From the NCBI GenBank assembly GCA_021732665.1, contig JAKFUL010000044.1, positions 1 to 41,993 on the forward strand: a DNA stretch of 41,993 nucleotides, in the 5' to 3' direction. The DNA comes from Acetobacteraceae bacterium (GTDB taxonomy: Bacteria; Pseudomonadota; Alphaproteobacteria; Acetobacterales; Acetobacteraceae). The stretch's first letter is position 1. The number at the start of each line of letters is the position of its first letter. This document shows, in pieces, positions 1 to 8,775 of this stretch. Below the pieces are notes generated by a model, which did not search any database, was not told the DNA's origin, and worked only from the letters and a program-made list of their open reading frames with translations. A program made the position numbers and the translations under genes.

Positions 1-2674
1 GGGCTGGCTCCGGGGCCGGGGCCGGGGCCGGGGTTGTGGCCACCGGCTCGGGTTCAGGCGCCGGGGCTGGGGCCGCAGGCGCGGGTTCCGCCACGGCCAG
101 GGCAAGCTCCGGCTGCGCCATCATCGGCGCGGCGGCAGGGGCGGGCTCCAGCGCGCTGGGCTTGCCGAAAGCCGCTTCCTCGGCGGCACGCTCGGCCGCT
201 TCCATCGCCGCCATGATCGGGTCGATCTGGCTGGCGAAGGGGTCGGCCGGCGTCGGTCCCATATAGCGCGGGGGGGCTGCGACGGGCGGCGGCGGGGCGG
301 TGGCGTCGGGCTCCTCGCCCTCCTCTTCACCGCCGGTCTCGCCGGGCAGGGCGGGCTCGCCCTCGCGCCGCCGGCGGCCACCACGGCGGCCGCGGCGGCG
401 ACGGGGCCGGTCATCCTCGCCCTCGGCGCCGGGCTCGGGATTGGGCGCGGCCTCGGCGGCGGCGGCGGCCTCGGCCGGCTCCTCCGCCTCGGCGGTCTCC
501 GCGATCTCGGGCACCGCATCATCGTCGCCGGCGGCGGCCCGGCCATTCTCCAGCGGCCCGCCCTCCTCGCGACGGCCACCCCGGCGGCGGCGGCGGCGGC
601 GGCCGCGCACCTCGCGCTCGGCTTCCGTCTCGCCGGCCGGCGGCGGCGCCTCGTCGCCATCCAGCGCCTCGGCGGTCTCGGCCTCCTCGCCTGCGGCCTC
701 CTCCGGGAGGTAATCCATCCGCAGGGCGGATTGGCCGCGATCATCGGCGATCTGGCGGGTTTCGGCGGCGCGCAGCTTTTCGATGCGGAAGGCGGCGCCG
801 TGCATGCTCGCATCGGTCTCGAAGAAGACGCTCATGCCGAAGCGTTCCTCGATCTGCCCGAGACGCTCGCGCTTGCGGTTGAGCAGGTACATGGCGACGG
901 TCGGGTTCACATGCACCGCGATCTCGGAGGCGCGGCGGCGGGCGCCCTCCTCCTCGATGGCGCGCAGCACCTGGATGGCAGCGCTTTCCGGGCTGCGGAC
1001 GATGCCGCGGCCCTCGCAATGCGGGCAGGTGACGAAGCTCTGCTCGGTCAGGCTGGGGCGCAGCCGCTGGCGCGACATTTCCAGCAGGCCGAAATGGGAA
1101 ATGCGGCCGACCTGGATTCGGGCGCGGTCGCCGCGCAGCGCGTCCTTCAGGCGGCGTTCCACGGCGGCGTCGTGCTTGGACGCGTCCATGTCGATGAAGT
1201 CGATGACGATGAGGCCGGCCAGGTCACGCAACCGAAGCTGCCGGGCGATCTCATCAGCCGCTTCCATGTTGGTGCGGAAGGCGGTGTCCTCGATCGAACG
1301 TTCGCGGGTGGAACGCCCCGAGTTCACGTCGATCGCCACCAGCGCCTCGGTCTGGTTGATGACGATGTAGCCGCCGGATTTCAGCTGCACGGTGGGCGAG
1401 TGCATGCCATCGAGCTGCGCCTCCACCCCATACCGGGCAAACAGCGGCGTCGCGCCGTCGCGGTAGAGCTGAATCTTGCGGGCGTTTTCCGGCATCAGCA
1501 TGCGCATGAAGTCGCGCGCCTGGCCGTAGGCGTCCTCGCCCTCGACCAGGATCTCGTCCATGTCGCGGGCATAGCCGTCGCGGATGGAACGCTTGATGAG
1601 GTCGGCTTCCTCGTAGATCAGCGCCGGCGCCGTGCTGGCCATGGTGCGTTCGCGGATGCTGTCCCACAGCCGCAGCAGATATTCGCAGTCGCGCTTGATC
1701 TCGGGCTTGGGGCGCTGGGCGCCGGCGGTGCGCACGATGAGCGACATACCCGAGGGCAGGTCGAGCTCGTCGATGGCCTCACGCAAGCGACGGCGGTCGG
1801 AGACCGAGGTGATCTTGCGCGAGACGCCACCGCCGCGCGGCGAATTGGGCATCAGCACCGAGAAGCGGCCGGCGAGCGACATATAGGTGGTGAGTGCCGC
1901 ACCCTTGCCGCCGCGCTCCTCCTTGACGACCTGGATGAGCAGGATCTGCCGGCGGCGGATGACCTCCTGGATCTTGTAGTGGCGCATGAAGCGCGGCGGG
2001 TCGCGGCGGGCGCGGTTGTTCTCGTCGGCGCCGCCTTCCTCGTCATCCTCGTCAGCGGCGTCCTCACCGCGCGCCTCGGCGGCTTCGGCCTCGGCTTCGG
2101 CGGCGGCTTCGCTGGCCGGTGGGTCATCGCCGCCCAGGGTTTCGGGTAGCGCCATGTCCTGCTCGACGGATTCGACGCGGCTGCCGGGCTCGGCCTCGAC
2201 GACGGCAGGGGCCGCGGCTTCGGCGGGGGCCGATTCCTCGGGCGCGGCTTCGGGGATGGCCTCCTGCAGCGCCTGGGCCAGGCCTTCCTCGGCGGTGCGG
2301 CGCTGCTCGGCCATGGCAAGCTTGCGGGCGCGGCGTTCGGCGGCGCGTCCGGCCTGGCGCTCCTCCTCCTCCGCTTCCTCGCGCGCTTCGGCTTCCTGCA
2401 TCTCGATCAGCTTCTGCCGATCGGCCATGGGGATCTGGTAGTAATCCGGGTGGATTTCCGAGAAGGCGAGGAAGCCGTGCCGGTTGCCGCCGTATTCCAC
2501 GAAGGCCGCCTGCAGGCTGGGTTCCACCCGGACCACCTTGGCCAGGTAGATATTCCCCTTCAGGGGAAGGCGATTGGCGGCTTCGAGGTCGAATTCCTCA
2601 AGCCGTGAACCATCCATCACCACCACGCGGGTTTCTTCCGCGTGGGATGCGTCGATCAGCATCCGCTTGGTCAT
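1..2674 (-). CDS. rne: Ribonuclease E, C-terminal end outside the window
   Basis: Endoribonuclease of mRNA decay and rRNA/tRNA processing, and scaffold of the RNA degradosome. The start MTKRMLIDAS matches the family N-terminus. An S1 domain begins near residue 37. It is interrupted by an acidic, Glu/Ala-rich insertion at about residues 85-228 and resumes at RHYKIQEV, as known for alphaproteobacterial RNase E. The DNase I-like catalytic part has the two expected metal-binding Asp residues, D449 (AIDVNSGR) and D492 (IDFIDM). The zinc-link CPHC is at 550-553. After about residue 660 the protein becomes a low-complexity tail with Arg-rich blocks (RGRRRRRRR-like), acidic runs and Pro/Ala repeats, the expected RNA- and partner-binding scaffold. 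The GC-rich repeat at the window's left end is simply this Pro/Ala coding. The gene reads off position 1 with no stop. It diverges from the amidase gene across a long leader. Confidence 0.97.
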   Translation of the reverse strand, partial: MTKRMLIDASHAEETRVVVMDGSRLEEFDLEAANRLPLKGNIYLAKVVRVEPSLQAAFVEYGGNRHGFLAFSEIHPDYYQIPMADRQKLIEMQEAEAREEAEEEERQAGRAAERRARKLAMAEQRRTAEEGLAQALQEAIPEAAPEESAPAEAAAPAVVEAEPGSRVESVEQDMALPETLGGDDPPASEAAAEAEAEAAEARGEDAADEDDEEGGADENNRARRDPPRFMRHYKIQEVIRRRQILLIQVVKEERGGKGAALTTYMSLAGRFSVLMPNSPRGGGVSRKITSVSDRRRLREAIDELDLPSGMSLIVRTAGAQRPKPEIKRDCEYLLRLWDSIRERTMASTAPALIYEEADLIKRSIRDGYARDMDEILVEGEDAYGQARDFMRMLMPENARKIQLYRDGATPLFARYGVEAQLDGMHSPTVQLKSGGYIVINQTEALVAIDVNSGRSTRERSIEDTAFRTNMEAADEIARQLRLRDLAGLIVIDFIDMDASKHDAAVERRLKDALRGDRARIQVGRISHFGLLEMSRQRLRPSLTEQSFVTCPHCEGRGIVRSPESAAIQVLRAIEEEGARRRASEIAVHVNPTVAMYLLNRKRERLGQIEERFGMSVFFETDASMHGAAFRIEKLRAAETRQIADDRGQSALRMDYLPEEAAGEEAETAEALDGDEAPPPAGETEAEREVRGRRRRRRRGGRREEGGPLENGRAAAGDDDAVPEIAETAEAEEPAEAAAAAEAAPNPEPGAEGEDDRPRRRRGRRGGRRRREGEPALPGETGGEEEGEEPDATAPPPPVAAPPRYMGPTPADPFASQIDPIMAAMEAAERAAEEAAFGKPSALEPAPAAAPMMAQPELALAVAEPAPAAPAPAPEPEPVATTPAPAPAPEPA

Positions 2675-3259
2675 TTTGTGAGTGCTCCGCGCCCGGGCGG
2701 CGCGAGGAATCTTCGCGCGCGGGGCTGCAATGGGTCGGTGGGACCGAGAGGGGTCGGCAATGTTGCGTCCGGCAAGCCATGGCGGCGTTGCGCAATCCTT
2801 GTCTCGGGCGGGCAGGCGCCACGATGTGGCGCTGCCCGGCATGCGGTGCGCCCCGTCCCGCGCAGCAGGCTGCATGGACAACACCCGCTGATGCGGGTGA
2901 GCGATGGCGGCCGGATAGCCCGATGCCGCGCTTGCCCTCAAGCGGGCGGCTGCGCATGGCGGGCCCCGGGCCGCATCCAGGCAAGACGACGAGCGGGCCA
3001 GAGACGGCGAAATCGGGCATATCCCCCGAAGGCCGAGACTTTGCGCGATGCCCCCCGCTTGCGGGACGGAACAGCGCGGCCACGTCAGTCGCCTTGCGAT
3101 TGAGCATCGCCAGGGCTCTGCACCATAACAGGGCAGGGCCGCGGGGCAAGTGCCAAACAATCCAGATCCGGCATGGCGGCACAGAACGCGAACATTCTTG
3201 CTGCGCAACCTGAGCAAGTGGTGTATAAAACCTTAACCGCACGGGGGGTGCGGCCTGGT
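2675..3259. other. 585-bp divergent intergenic region: rne leader and amidase promoter region
   Basis: No convincing gene is seen here; the open frames on both strands look like composition artefacts. On the minus strand it probably forms a long rne 5' untranslated leader. A perfect hairpin with a 7-bp stem and 4-nt loop (CACCCGC TGAT GCGGGTG) lies at 2882-2899. On the plus strand a TATAAA at 3224-3229 lies about 30 bp before the amidase ATG and could be a -10 element, but no good -35 sits at normal distance, so I do not call that promoter. Long structured rne leaders that serve RNase E autoregulation are known in enterobacteria. Whether the same holds here is inference. Confidence 0.5.
3122..3149 (-). 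promoter_or_regulatory. Candidate sigma-70-type promoter for rne
   Basis: Read on the minus strand: TTGCCC (3149-3144), a 16-bp spacer, then TATGGT (3127-3122). This is a fair match to a housekeeping -35/-10 pair. It would give an rne leader of roughly 440 nt. Identified by eye only. Confidence 0.33.
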
Positions 3260-4081
3260 ATGAATTCTCGACGCAGCATCCTTGGCGCCGCCCTGACGGG
3301 GGCGCTGACCATTTCGCATGCTTCCGCGCGGCCCCCGGGGGCGGCCGCGCCACCACCGGCCGAACGCCGGCCCAGCACACGTGCGGCCCTGCCGCTGGTG
3401 GTGCTGGACCCAGGTCATGGCGGGGCGGATCCCGGGGCGATCGGCGCCGCCGGCACGATGGAAAAGCGCATCGTGCTGGCCATTGCGCAGGAGCTGCGGC
3501 GCAGGCTGGAGGCCGGGGGGCGTGCCCGCGTCATCCTCACCCGCAACCGTGATGTCTTCGTCCCACTGGCCGAGCGCGTGGCCATCGCGCGGCGGCACGA
3601 AGCGGCGTTGTTCCTCTCCATCCACGCCGACAGCGCGCCGGCGGGGCATGCCGGCCAGGCGCGCGGAGCCAGCGTCTACACGCTGGCCGAGACGGCCTCC
3701 GACCCGTTCTCGGCCGCCCTCGCCCGGCGGGAAAACCTAGCCGACCAGGCCGGCGGCCTGCGCCTGCCCAGCGTGCCGCCCGATGTCCAGCGCATCCTGC
3801 TCAGCCTGATGCGGGCTGAGACGCGGCAGGGCAGCGAGAGCGTGGCCCGCCAGGCGGTGGCGGCCATGCAGGGCGACGTGCCGCTGCTGGCCAACCCGCA
3901 TCGCCGCGCCGGCTTCGTGGTGCTCAAGGCGCCCGATGTGCCATCGGCGCTGGTCGAGGTGGGGTTCCTCTCGCACCCCGCGGATGAGGCGCTGCTCAAC
4001 CGCCCGGCCTGGCGCGCCAGGGTGGCGGACAGCCTGACGGAGGGGGTCTATGCCTATCTGGGAAGGCGGGTGGTGACCTGA
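3260..4081 (+). CDS. amiC: N-acetylmuramoyl-L-alanine amidase (Amidase_3, AmiC-like), exported
   Basis: Zinc amidase that cuts the bond between MurNAc and the stem peptide in peptidoglycan, for daughter-cell separation. The start was set at ATG 3260 because it opens a twin-arginine-like signal peptide (MNSRRSILGAALTGAL). An in-frame ATG at 3173 would bury that signal. Mature catalytic residues are visible: H53 (DPGHGGADPG), E68 (MEKRIVLA), H122 (SIHADS) and E233 (ALVEVGFLS). At 273 aa it is short for the family and lacks the N-terminal AMIN domain that places many AmiC proteins at the septum. The RxxRS twin-arginine motif fits E. coli AmiA and AmiC, which use the Tat route. It is followed after 53 bp by mrcA on the same strand, a common alphaproteobacterial pairing. 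Confidence 0.93.
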   Translation: MNSRRSILGAALTGALTISHASARPPGAAAPPPAERRPSTRAALPLVVLDPGHGGADPGAIGAAGTMEKRIVLAIAQELRRRLEAGGRARVILTRNRDVFVPLAERVAIARRHEAALFLSIHADSAPAGHAGQARGASVYTLAETASDPFSAALARRENLADQAGGLRLPSVPPDVQRILLSLMRAETRQGSESVARQAVAAMQGDVPLLANPHRRAGFVVLKAPDVPSALVEVGFLSHPADEALLNRPAWRARVADSLTEGVYAYLGRRVVT

Positions 4082-4134
4082 GGGGCCGCGCATTGCGGGA
4101 TGCGACGCCAGGGCGTTGGTGCTAGAGAACCGCG

Positions 4135-6663
4135 ATGCAGCAGACGCCGCTCCGCGCCGACGGGCCCATGGCCGCCCCTTCGCTTGACCCCGAGGGCGCC
4201 CCGCCGCCGCCGCAGGCCCCGCGCCGGCGGCGACGCTTCCGCGGCTTCGGCATCCTGCGCCTGCTGATGGTGCTGGTCGCCGTGCTGGGCCTTGGCGGCG
4301 CGGTGGCGGGGCTGGGGCTGTACAACCAGCTCGCCGCCGAATTGCCCGATTACCGCTGGCTGGCCGATTACCAGCCGCAGCAGATGTCGCGCATCTACGC
4401 CGCCGACAGCCAGCTGATGGCGGAACTCGCCAATGAACGCCGCGTCTTTGTACCGATCGAGGCCATCCCCCTGCGCCTGCAACAGGCCTTCATCTCGGCC
4501 GAGGACCAGCGCTTCCGCGAGCATCACGGCGTGGACCCGGCGGGCATGGTCCGCGCGCTGGTGGCCTGGGCGCAGAATTATGGCTCGGGACGGCGCATGC
4601 AGGGGGCGTCGACCATCACCCAGCAGGTCGCCAAGAACATGCTGGTGGGCAGCGACCGCACCCTGCTGCGCAAGCTGCGCGAAGCCCTGCTGGCGATGCG
4701 GCTGGAGCGCGCGCTGAGCAAGGAGCGCATCCTCGAGATCTACCTCAACGAGATCTTCATGGGTGCGCAGGCCTATGGCGTGGCCGCCGCCGCGCAAAGC
4801 TATTTCAACAAGCCGCTGGAGGCGCTGACGCTGGGCGAGATGGCCTTCCTCGCCGCACTCCCCAAGGCGCCCAACAACTACAACCCCATCCGCTTCCCCG
4901 AGCAGGCGCGCATCCGCCGCAACTGGGTGATCGAGCGCATGGCCGAGGATGGCGCGATCACCGCCGCCGAGGCCGAGGCCGGTCGGCGCGAGCCCATCGA
5001 TGCCCGCCTCACCCGCCGCCCCGAAGTGGTGGCGGTGGGCCAGCATTTCACCGAGGATGTCCGGCGCGAACTGATCACCCGCTTCGGCGCCGAACAGGCG
5101 GCCGGCGGCGGTCTGGTGGTGCGGACCTCGCTCGACCCCGAATTGCAGGCGGCGACCGAGAACGCGCTGCGCCAGGGCCTGCTGGCCTATGACCGGCGCC
5201 GTGGCGGCTGGCGGGGCGGGGTGGCGCGGCTGCCCTTCGGCCCGAATGACTGGCAGCCGGCGCTGGAAGCCCTGCCGCGCACCCCGGGCCTGCTGCCGGG
5301 CTGGCGCCAGGCCGTGGTGCAGCAGGTGAGCGAGCGCGAGGCGCGCGTGGCCTGGCTGGAACGGGTGAGCCCACGCGGGCCGCTCGAACCCCGCACCGGG
5401 ATCATCGACCTGGCGGATACCGCCTGGGCGCGGGCCGTGCTGCCGCCCGGGCCGGCCAATGCCGCGGTGCGGCTGGGGCCGCCGCCGCGCCGGATGGGCG
5501 AGGTCGTCATCCCCTCCGACGTCGTGCTGGTGGAGCCCAACCCGGCCCGGCCCGGCCGCGTCTTCCTTCGCCAACTGCCGGAGGTGGAGGCGGCCGTGGT
5601 GGCGCTGGACCCGGCGACGGGTCGCATCCTGGCGATGTCCGGCGGCTGGAATTACGAGCGCAGCCAGTTCAACCGCGCGTCGCAGGCGCTGCGGCAGCCC
5701 GGCTCCTCCTTCAAGCCCTTCGTCTATCTCGCGGCGCTGGAGGACGGGATTCCGCCCAACCAGCGCTTCCTCGACACGCCCATCGAATTGCCGATGGGCA
5801 ATGGGCAGATCTGGCGGCCGGGGAATTACGGCGGATCGGCCTCGGGTGCCGCCGTCACCATGCGTTCGGCGCTGGAGCGCAGCCTGAATCTGGTGACGGT
5901 GCGCATCGCGCAGCAGGTGACCATGCCACGCGTCTCGGACGTGGCGAACCGCTTTGGCGTCATCCCGAACATGCCGCCCTTTCTGGCGATGAGCCTGGGG
6001 GCGGGGGAGACGACGGTGGTGCGGATGGCGGCGGCCTATGCCAGCTTCGTCAATGGCGGGCGGCGGGTGGAGCCCAGCCTGATCGATTCGGTGCAGGACC
6101 AGCGCGGACGGGTGATCTGGCGCGGCGACCAGCGCGCCTGCGTGGGCTGCAATGCCGGCCCGAATGCCGACCCGCCGACGCTGACGGACAACCGCCGCCA
6201 GATCACCGACCCGATCGCGGCCTTCCAGATCACCAACATTCTTCAGGGCGCGGTGCAGCGCGGCACCGGCGCGCGGGCGGGTGTCGGGCTGAACCGGCCG
6301 GTGGCGGGCAAGACCGGCACCACGGATGACTACAAGGACAATTGGTTCGTGGGGTTTACCCCCGACATCGTGGTGGCGGTGTGGTTCGGCCATGACGAGC
6401 CGCGCTCGCTGGGCGGCAATGAGACGGGTGGGCTGAACGCGGCGCCGATTTTTCGCGATGTGATGGAGGCGGCGCTGCGGGGGTCGCCGGCGGTGCCGTT
6501 CCGGGCGCCGCCTGGGGTGTCGCTGGTGCGGATCACCACGGATAATGGGCAGAGCATCCTGGAGGCGTTCCGGCCGGGGACGGAGAACAGCGCCCAGGCG
6601 GTGGATGGGTTTGGGGCGGGGGCGGCTTCCAGGGTGGAGAGTGGGTTGGGCGGGCTTTACTGA
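4135..6663 (+). CDS. mrcA: Penicillin-binding protein 1A, bifunctional transglycosylase/transpeptidase
   Basis: Class A PBP of 842 aa that polymerises lipid II and cross-links stem peptides at the inner membrane. A basic, Pro-rich cytoplasmic N-terminus precedes one membrane segment at about 41-63. The GT51 domain shows the catalytic Glu in SAEDQRF (E123), then QGASTITQQ and the RKLREALLAMRLE / LEIYLNEIF blocks. An OB-like linker lies at roughly 290-430. The transpeptidase motifs are SSFK (S524-K527), SLN (583-585) and KTGT (726-729), all intact. The C-terminal tail after about 800 is Gly/Ala-rich. No strong Shine-Dalgarno lies before ATG 4135; an in-frame ATG at 4168 would also retain the membrane anchor. 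Confidence 0.96.
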   Translation: MQQTPLRADGPMAAPSLDPEGAPPPPQAPRRRRRFRGFGILRLLMVLVAVLGLGGAVAGLGLYNQLAAELPDYRWLADYQPQQMSRIYAADSQLMAELANERRVFVPIEAIPLRLQQAFISAEDQRFREHHGVDPAGMVRALVAWAQNYGSGRRMQGASTITQQVAKNMLVGSDRTLLRKLREALLAMRLERALSKERILEIYLNEIFMGAQAYGVAAAAQSYFNKPLEALTLGEMAFLAALPKAPNNYNPIRFPEQARIRRNWVIERMAEDGAITAAEAEAGRREPIDARLTRRPEVVAVGQHFTEDVRRELITRFGAEQAAGGGLVVRTSLDPELQAATENALRQGLLAYDRRRGGWRGGVARLPFGPNDWQPALEALPRTPGLLPGWRQAVVQQVSEREARVAWLERVSPRGPLEPRTGIIDLADTAWARAVLPPGPANAAVRLGPPPRRMGEVVIPSDVVLVEPNPARPGRVFLRQLPEVEAAVVALDPATGRILAMSGGWNYERSQFNRASQALRQPGSSFKPFVYLAALEDGIPPNQRFLDTPIELPMGNGQIWRPGNYGGSASGAAVTMRSALERSLNLVTVRIAQQVTMPRVSDVANRFGVIPNMPPFLAMSLGAGETTVVRMAAAYASFVNGGRRVEPSLIDSVQDQRGRVIWRGDQRACVGCNAGPNADPPTLTDNRRQITDPIAAFQITNILQGAVQRGTGARAGVGLNRPVAGKTGTTDDYKDNWFVGFTPDIVVAVWFGHDEPRSLGGNETGGLNAAPIFRDVMEAALRGSPAVPFRAPPGVSLVRITTDNGQSILEAFRPGTENSAQAVDGFGAGAASRVESGLGGLY

Positions 6664-6664
6664 G

Positions 6665-7279
6665 TCACGACCGGCCGATGATCCGCGACTGGACGCTGTT
6701 CATCGGGAAAGCCGGCCCTGGATCGACTTTTCGATCGGGCGAAACATCGTCATGCCCCAGGAAGTCGAGAAATTTATACTGTTCGTTCAGCGTGGTTCCG
6801 ATCTCAACGACTACGTTGATTTGTTCAGTGGTGTAAATATGCCAGCCGGCATCCGAGGTTTCGTTCTTGTGGCGGGCGATCATGACCTGATCGGGACTGA
6901 TTTTCTGTCCCGACCAGGTGATCCAATCGCCATTGCCATTCTTGGACAATTTTCCTGCATTGACGATTTCAATGCCAATCGAGACGGGATTGAGCGCGGG
7001 TTGGCCCTGCCATTGGCGGGCGCTGTGCAGGATGCGGATGATGTCGGCGCCTGATGGGGTTTCGCGGTAGAGGATAGGGTAGGCGCCGGTGGGGGAGAGG
7101 CGGAGGCCGGGCGGCAGGTCGGGGCGGGCCACGCCCATGCTCAGCAGCTGGCCCAGGCGACGGAACTGGGCGTGCATGCTGAGCATCCAGCGCCGGCTGG
7201 CGGTGGGATTGTCGGCGGCGATATGATCGGCTGCGTCAGCCAGAACGGCCGGGGCCGTGGGGCTGAGGCGATAGCTCAC
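6665..7279 (-). pseudogene. Chimeric gene: ParE/RelE-type toxin joined in frame to the C-terminal half of an N-acetylmuramoyl-L-alanine amidase
   Basis: The first ~90 residues, from GTG 7279, read as a ParE toxin: VSYRLSPTAPAVLADAADHI, then LSPTGAYPILYRETPSG and IIRILHSAR, the usual ParE ending. At about position 7010 the frame passes without a stop into WQGQPALNPVSIGIEIVN and later LGHDDVSPDRKVDPGPAF. These are the C-terminal hallmarks of Amidase_2/AmpD-type amidases. His in GHDD and Asp in KVDPG are two of three zinc ligands; the first ligand, near the amidase N-terminus, is absent, so amidase activity is unlikely. DNA left of the junction is visibly poorer in GC. The GTG overlaps the parD stop (GTGA), so that was the native toxin start. 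It probably arose by a deletion that fused two genes. The total is 204 codons with no stop, so a fusion protein could still be made. Confidence is high for the two parts, moderate for pseudogene status. Confidence 0.75.
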
Positions 7280-7538
7280 CCGGCTTCGTGGCGCTTCAGC
7301 AGTTCCTCGAGGACCTCCTCGCCATCCAGCATTGGGCCGCTGTTGAGGCCATCTTCCCAAAGTCGCGTCTGCTCCGCCACGGACGGGGACACGACCCTGC
7401 CCGCCGCCTGGTCCACTTCCGCAGCGCCTCGCGCATCACTTCGCTGGCCGAGGCGTATTCGCCCGAGGCCACGACGCCGCGCATCATAGCCGCCATTTCC
7501 GGCGTCAGCGCTACGCTTATCTCTTCTACCCCGGCCAT
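7276..7538 (-). pseudogene. parD: parD-type antitoxin (ribbon-helix-helix) with a frameshift
   Basis: From ATG 7538 the frame gives a typical ParD start: MAGVEEISVALTPEM, then SGEYASASEVMREALRKW. It then degenerates into Arg/Cys/Trp-rich residues. The expected ParD C-terminus (RLWEDGLNSGP, ending LKRHEAG) is read in the next frame and stops at 7276, overlapping the toxin GTG. Adding one G near 7413 (TGGACC to TGGGACC) joins the parts as REALRKWDQAAGRVVSPSV and gives an 87-aa protein of normal ParD length. The span is 263 nt, one base short of a multiple of three, which agrees. The DNA-binding half survives; the toxin-binding half is out of frame. A sequencing or assembly error cannot be excluded. 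Confidence 0.75.
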
Positions 7539-7755
7539 CGGTCTTGCCTTCCGCAATTGGCAGGCAAGCTTGATATCGCCGCCCCGAGCCATGCCGGGGA
7601 GACAGGTTCACCCTTGACAAGCCAGGCCAATATTCCTAATATCTGCCCCGCTGTTTGAAAGCCGCATCCGCCACCCCCAACCACCAGATATGGTGCTGGA
7701 ACCCCGAGGCCACACAGCCTACGGTATTTGTCCGAAACCTGCGTGCTTCGCGGCC

Positions 7756-8763
7756 TCAGTCGCTCTCCGGCAGGATCACATTGGTGCGCAGCCCCAGCAC
7801 CAGCACATCGCGCATCGTCTCGATGCCCTTCATCCGAATATCCTCCCAGGCCTCGGGCGTATGGAAAGCGCTGTGCGGCGTGATCACCAGCCGCCCCTGC
7901 AACCAATCCTCCCGCGCGCGATAGGCCCGAAGCAGGTTCGGCACCGGCTCCACCGGCGGCTCCACCGGCACCACGTCCAGCCCGGCGCCCGCGATATGGC
8001 CGGAGCGCAGGCCCGCCTCCAGCGCATCCAGGTCCAGGATCGGCCCGCGCGCCGTGTTCACAACCACCGCGCCGCGGGGCAGCAGCGCCAGTTCCGCCGC
8101 GCCCACCAACCCCCGCGTGTTGCGCGTCAGCGGCGCGTGGATGCTCAGCACATCCGCCTGTTCCATCAGCGCCGCCAGGCTGGGCGCGCGCCGTATCCCC
8201 AGTGCCCGGTCCACCCCATTGGGCAGGCCCGGGTCGAAGAACACCACATCGAAGCCAAAAGCCTTCGCCCGCAGCGCCGCCGCGGTGCCGATGCGCCCCA
8301 ACCCCAGCACGCCGAAACGCTGCACCGACATCCGCCGGATCAGCGGCGTGTCGATCACCCCCCAGGGCGCCGGCGGGTTCGCCCGTTGGGTTTCATGATG
8401 CAGGAACAGCCCGCGCCGCAGCGCCAGCGCCAGGGAGACGGCATGATCCGCCACCTCCTCGGTGCCATAGTCAGGAATATTCGCCACCGTGATGCCGCGC
8501 CGGGCGCATTCCGCCCGGTCGACACGGTCATAGCCCACGCCCATGCGCACCACCACGCGCAGCTTCGGGAAGCGCGCGAGCTGGGCGGCCGGCACGGCCA
8601 TGCGCAAGGTCATCAGCCCATCCGCCTGGGCGCAGAGTTCGTCGGGCAGTTCTTCCAGCGCGGCCACGGCTTTCCCGCGAAGCATGCGGGCGGCGCCGGC
8701 CAGCACCGCCTCCTCCACGCTGTCATCGGGGTAGAGGGTTTCCGGCTCCAGGATCGTCAGCAC
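7756..8763 (-). CDS. D-isomer-specific 2-hydroxyacid dehydrogenase, NAD-dependent
   Basis: 335-aa cytoplasmic dehydrogenase that interconverts a 2-hydroxyacid and a 2-oxoacid with NAD(P)H. The Rossmann motif GLGRIG is at 154-159. The catalytic Arg (NTARG, R239), Glu (VVPVEPP, E268) and His (ITPHSAF, H297) of the family are all present. The overall pattern is closest to the C-terminal-binding-protein/phosphoglycerate dehydrogenase-like branch. The substrate cannot be read from the sequence. The gene starts 12 bp after the stop of the D-aminopeptidase-like gene, so the two are probably one transcript. Downstream towards parD lies a 217-bp stretch without a recognisable gene. Confidence 0.9.
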   Translation of the reverse strand: MLTILEPETLYPDDSVEEAVLAGAARMLRGKAVAALEELPDELCAQADGLMTLRMAVPAAQLARFPKLRVVVRMGVGYDRVDRAECARRGITVANIPDYGTEEVADHAVSLALALRRGLFLHHETQRANPPAPWGVIDTPLIRRMSVQRFGVLGLGRIGTAAALRAKAFGFDVVFFDPGLPNGVDRALGIRRAPSLAALMEQADVLSIHAPLTRNTRGLVGAAELALLPRGAVVVNTARGPILDLDALEAGLRSGHIAGAGLDVVPVEPPVEPVPNLLRAYRAREDWLQGRLVITPHSAFHTPEAWEDIRMKGIETMRDVLVLGLRTNVILPESD

Positions 8764-8775
8764 GCTGTGTCTTCC

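Noticed and set aside
1..60. GC-rich tandem repeat at the left edge
   Set aside because: It is the Pro/Ala-repeat coding of the RNase E tail, not an independent repeat.
731..2149. Long plus-strand frame opposite rne
   Set aside because: Antisense to conserved RNase E coding sequence, with no recognisable domain.
3198..3229. TTGCTG and TATAAA as an amidase promoter
   Set aside because: The spacer is 20 bp, too long for a convincing sigma-70 promoter.
3173..3259. Longer N-terminus for the amidase
   Set aside because: It would place 29 residues before a clear twin-arginine signal peptide.
4054..6393. A very long open frame on the minus strand opposite mrcA
   Set aside because: His/Arg/Gly-rich composition without motifs, antisense to an intact PBP1A. 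Typical of high-GC third-position bias.
7526..7906. Minus-strand frame upstream of parD as a possible gene
   Set aside because: It overlaps the conserved end of the dehydrogenase gene and parD, and its protein has no recognisable features.
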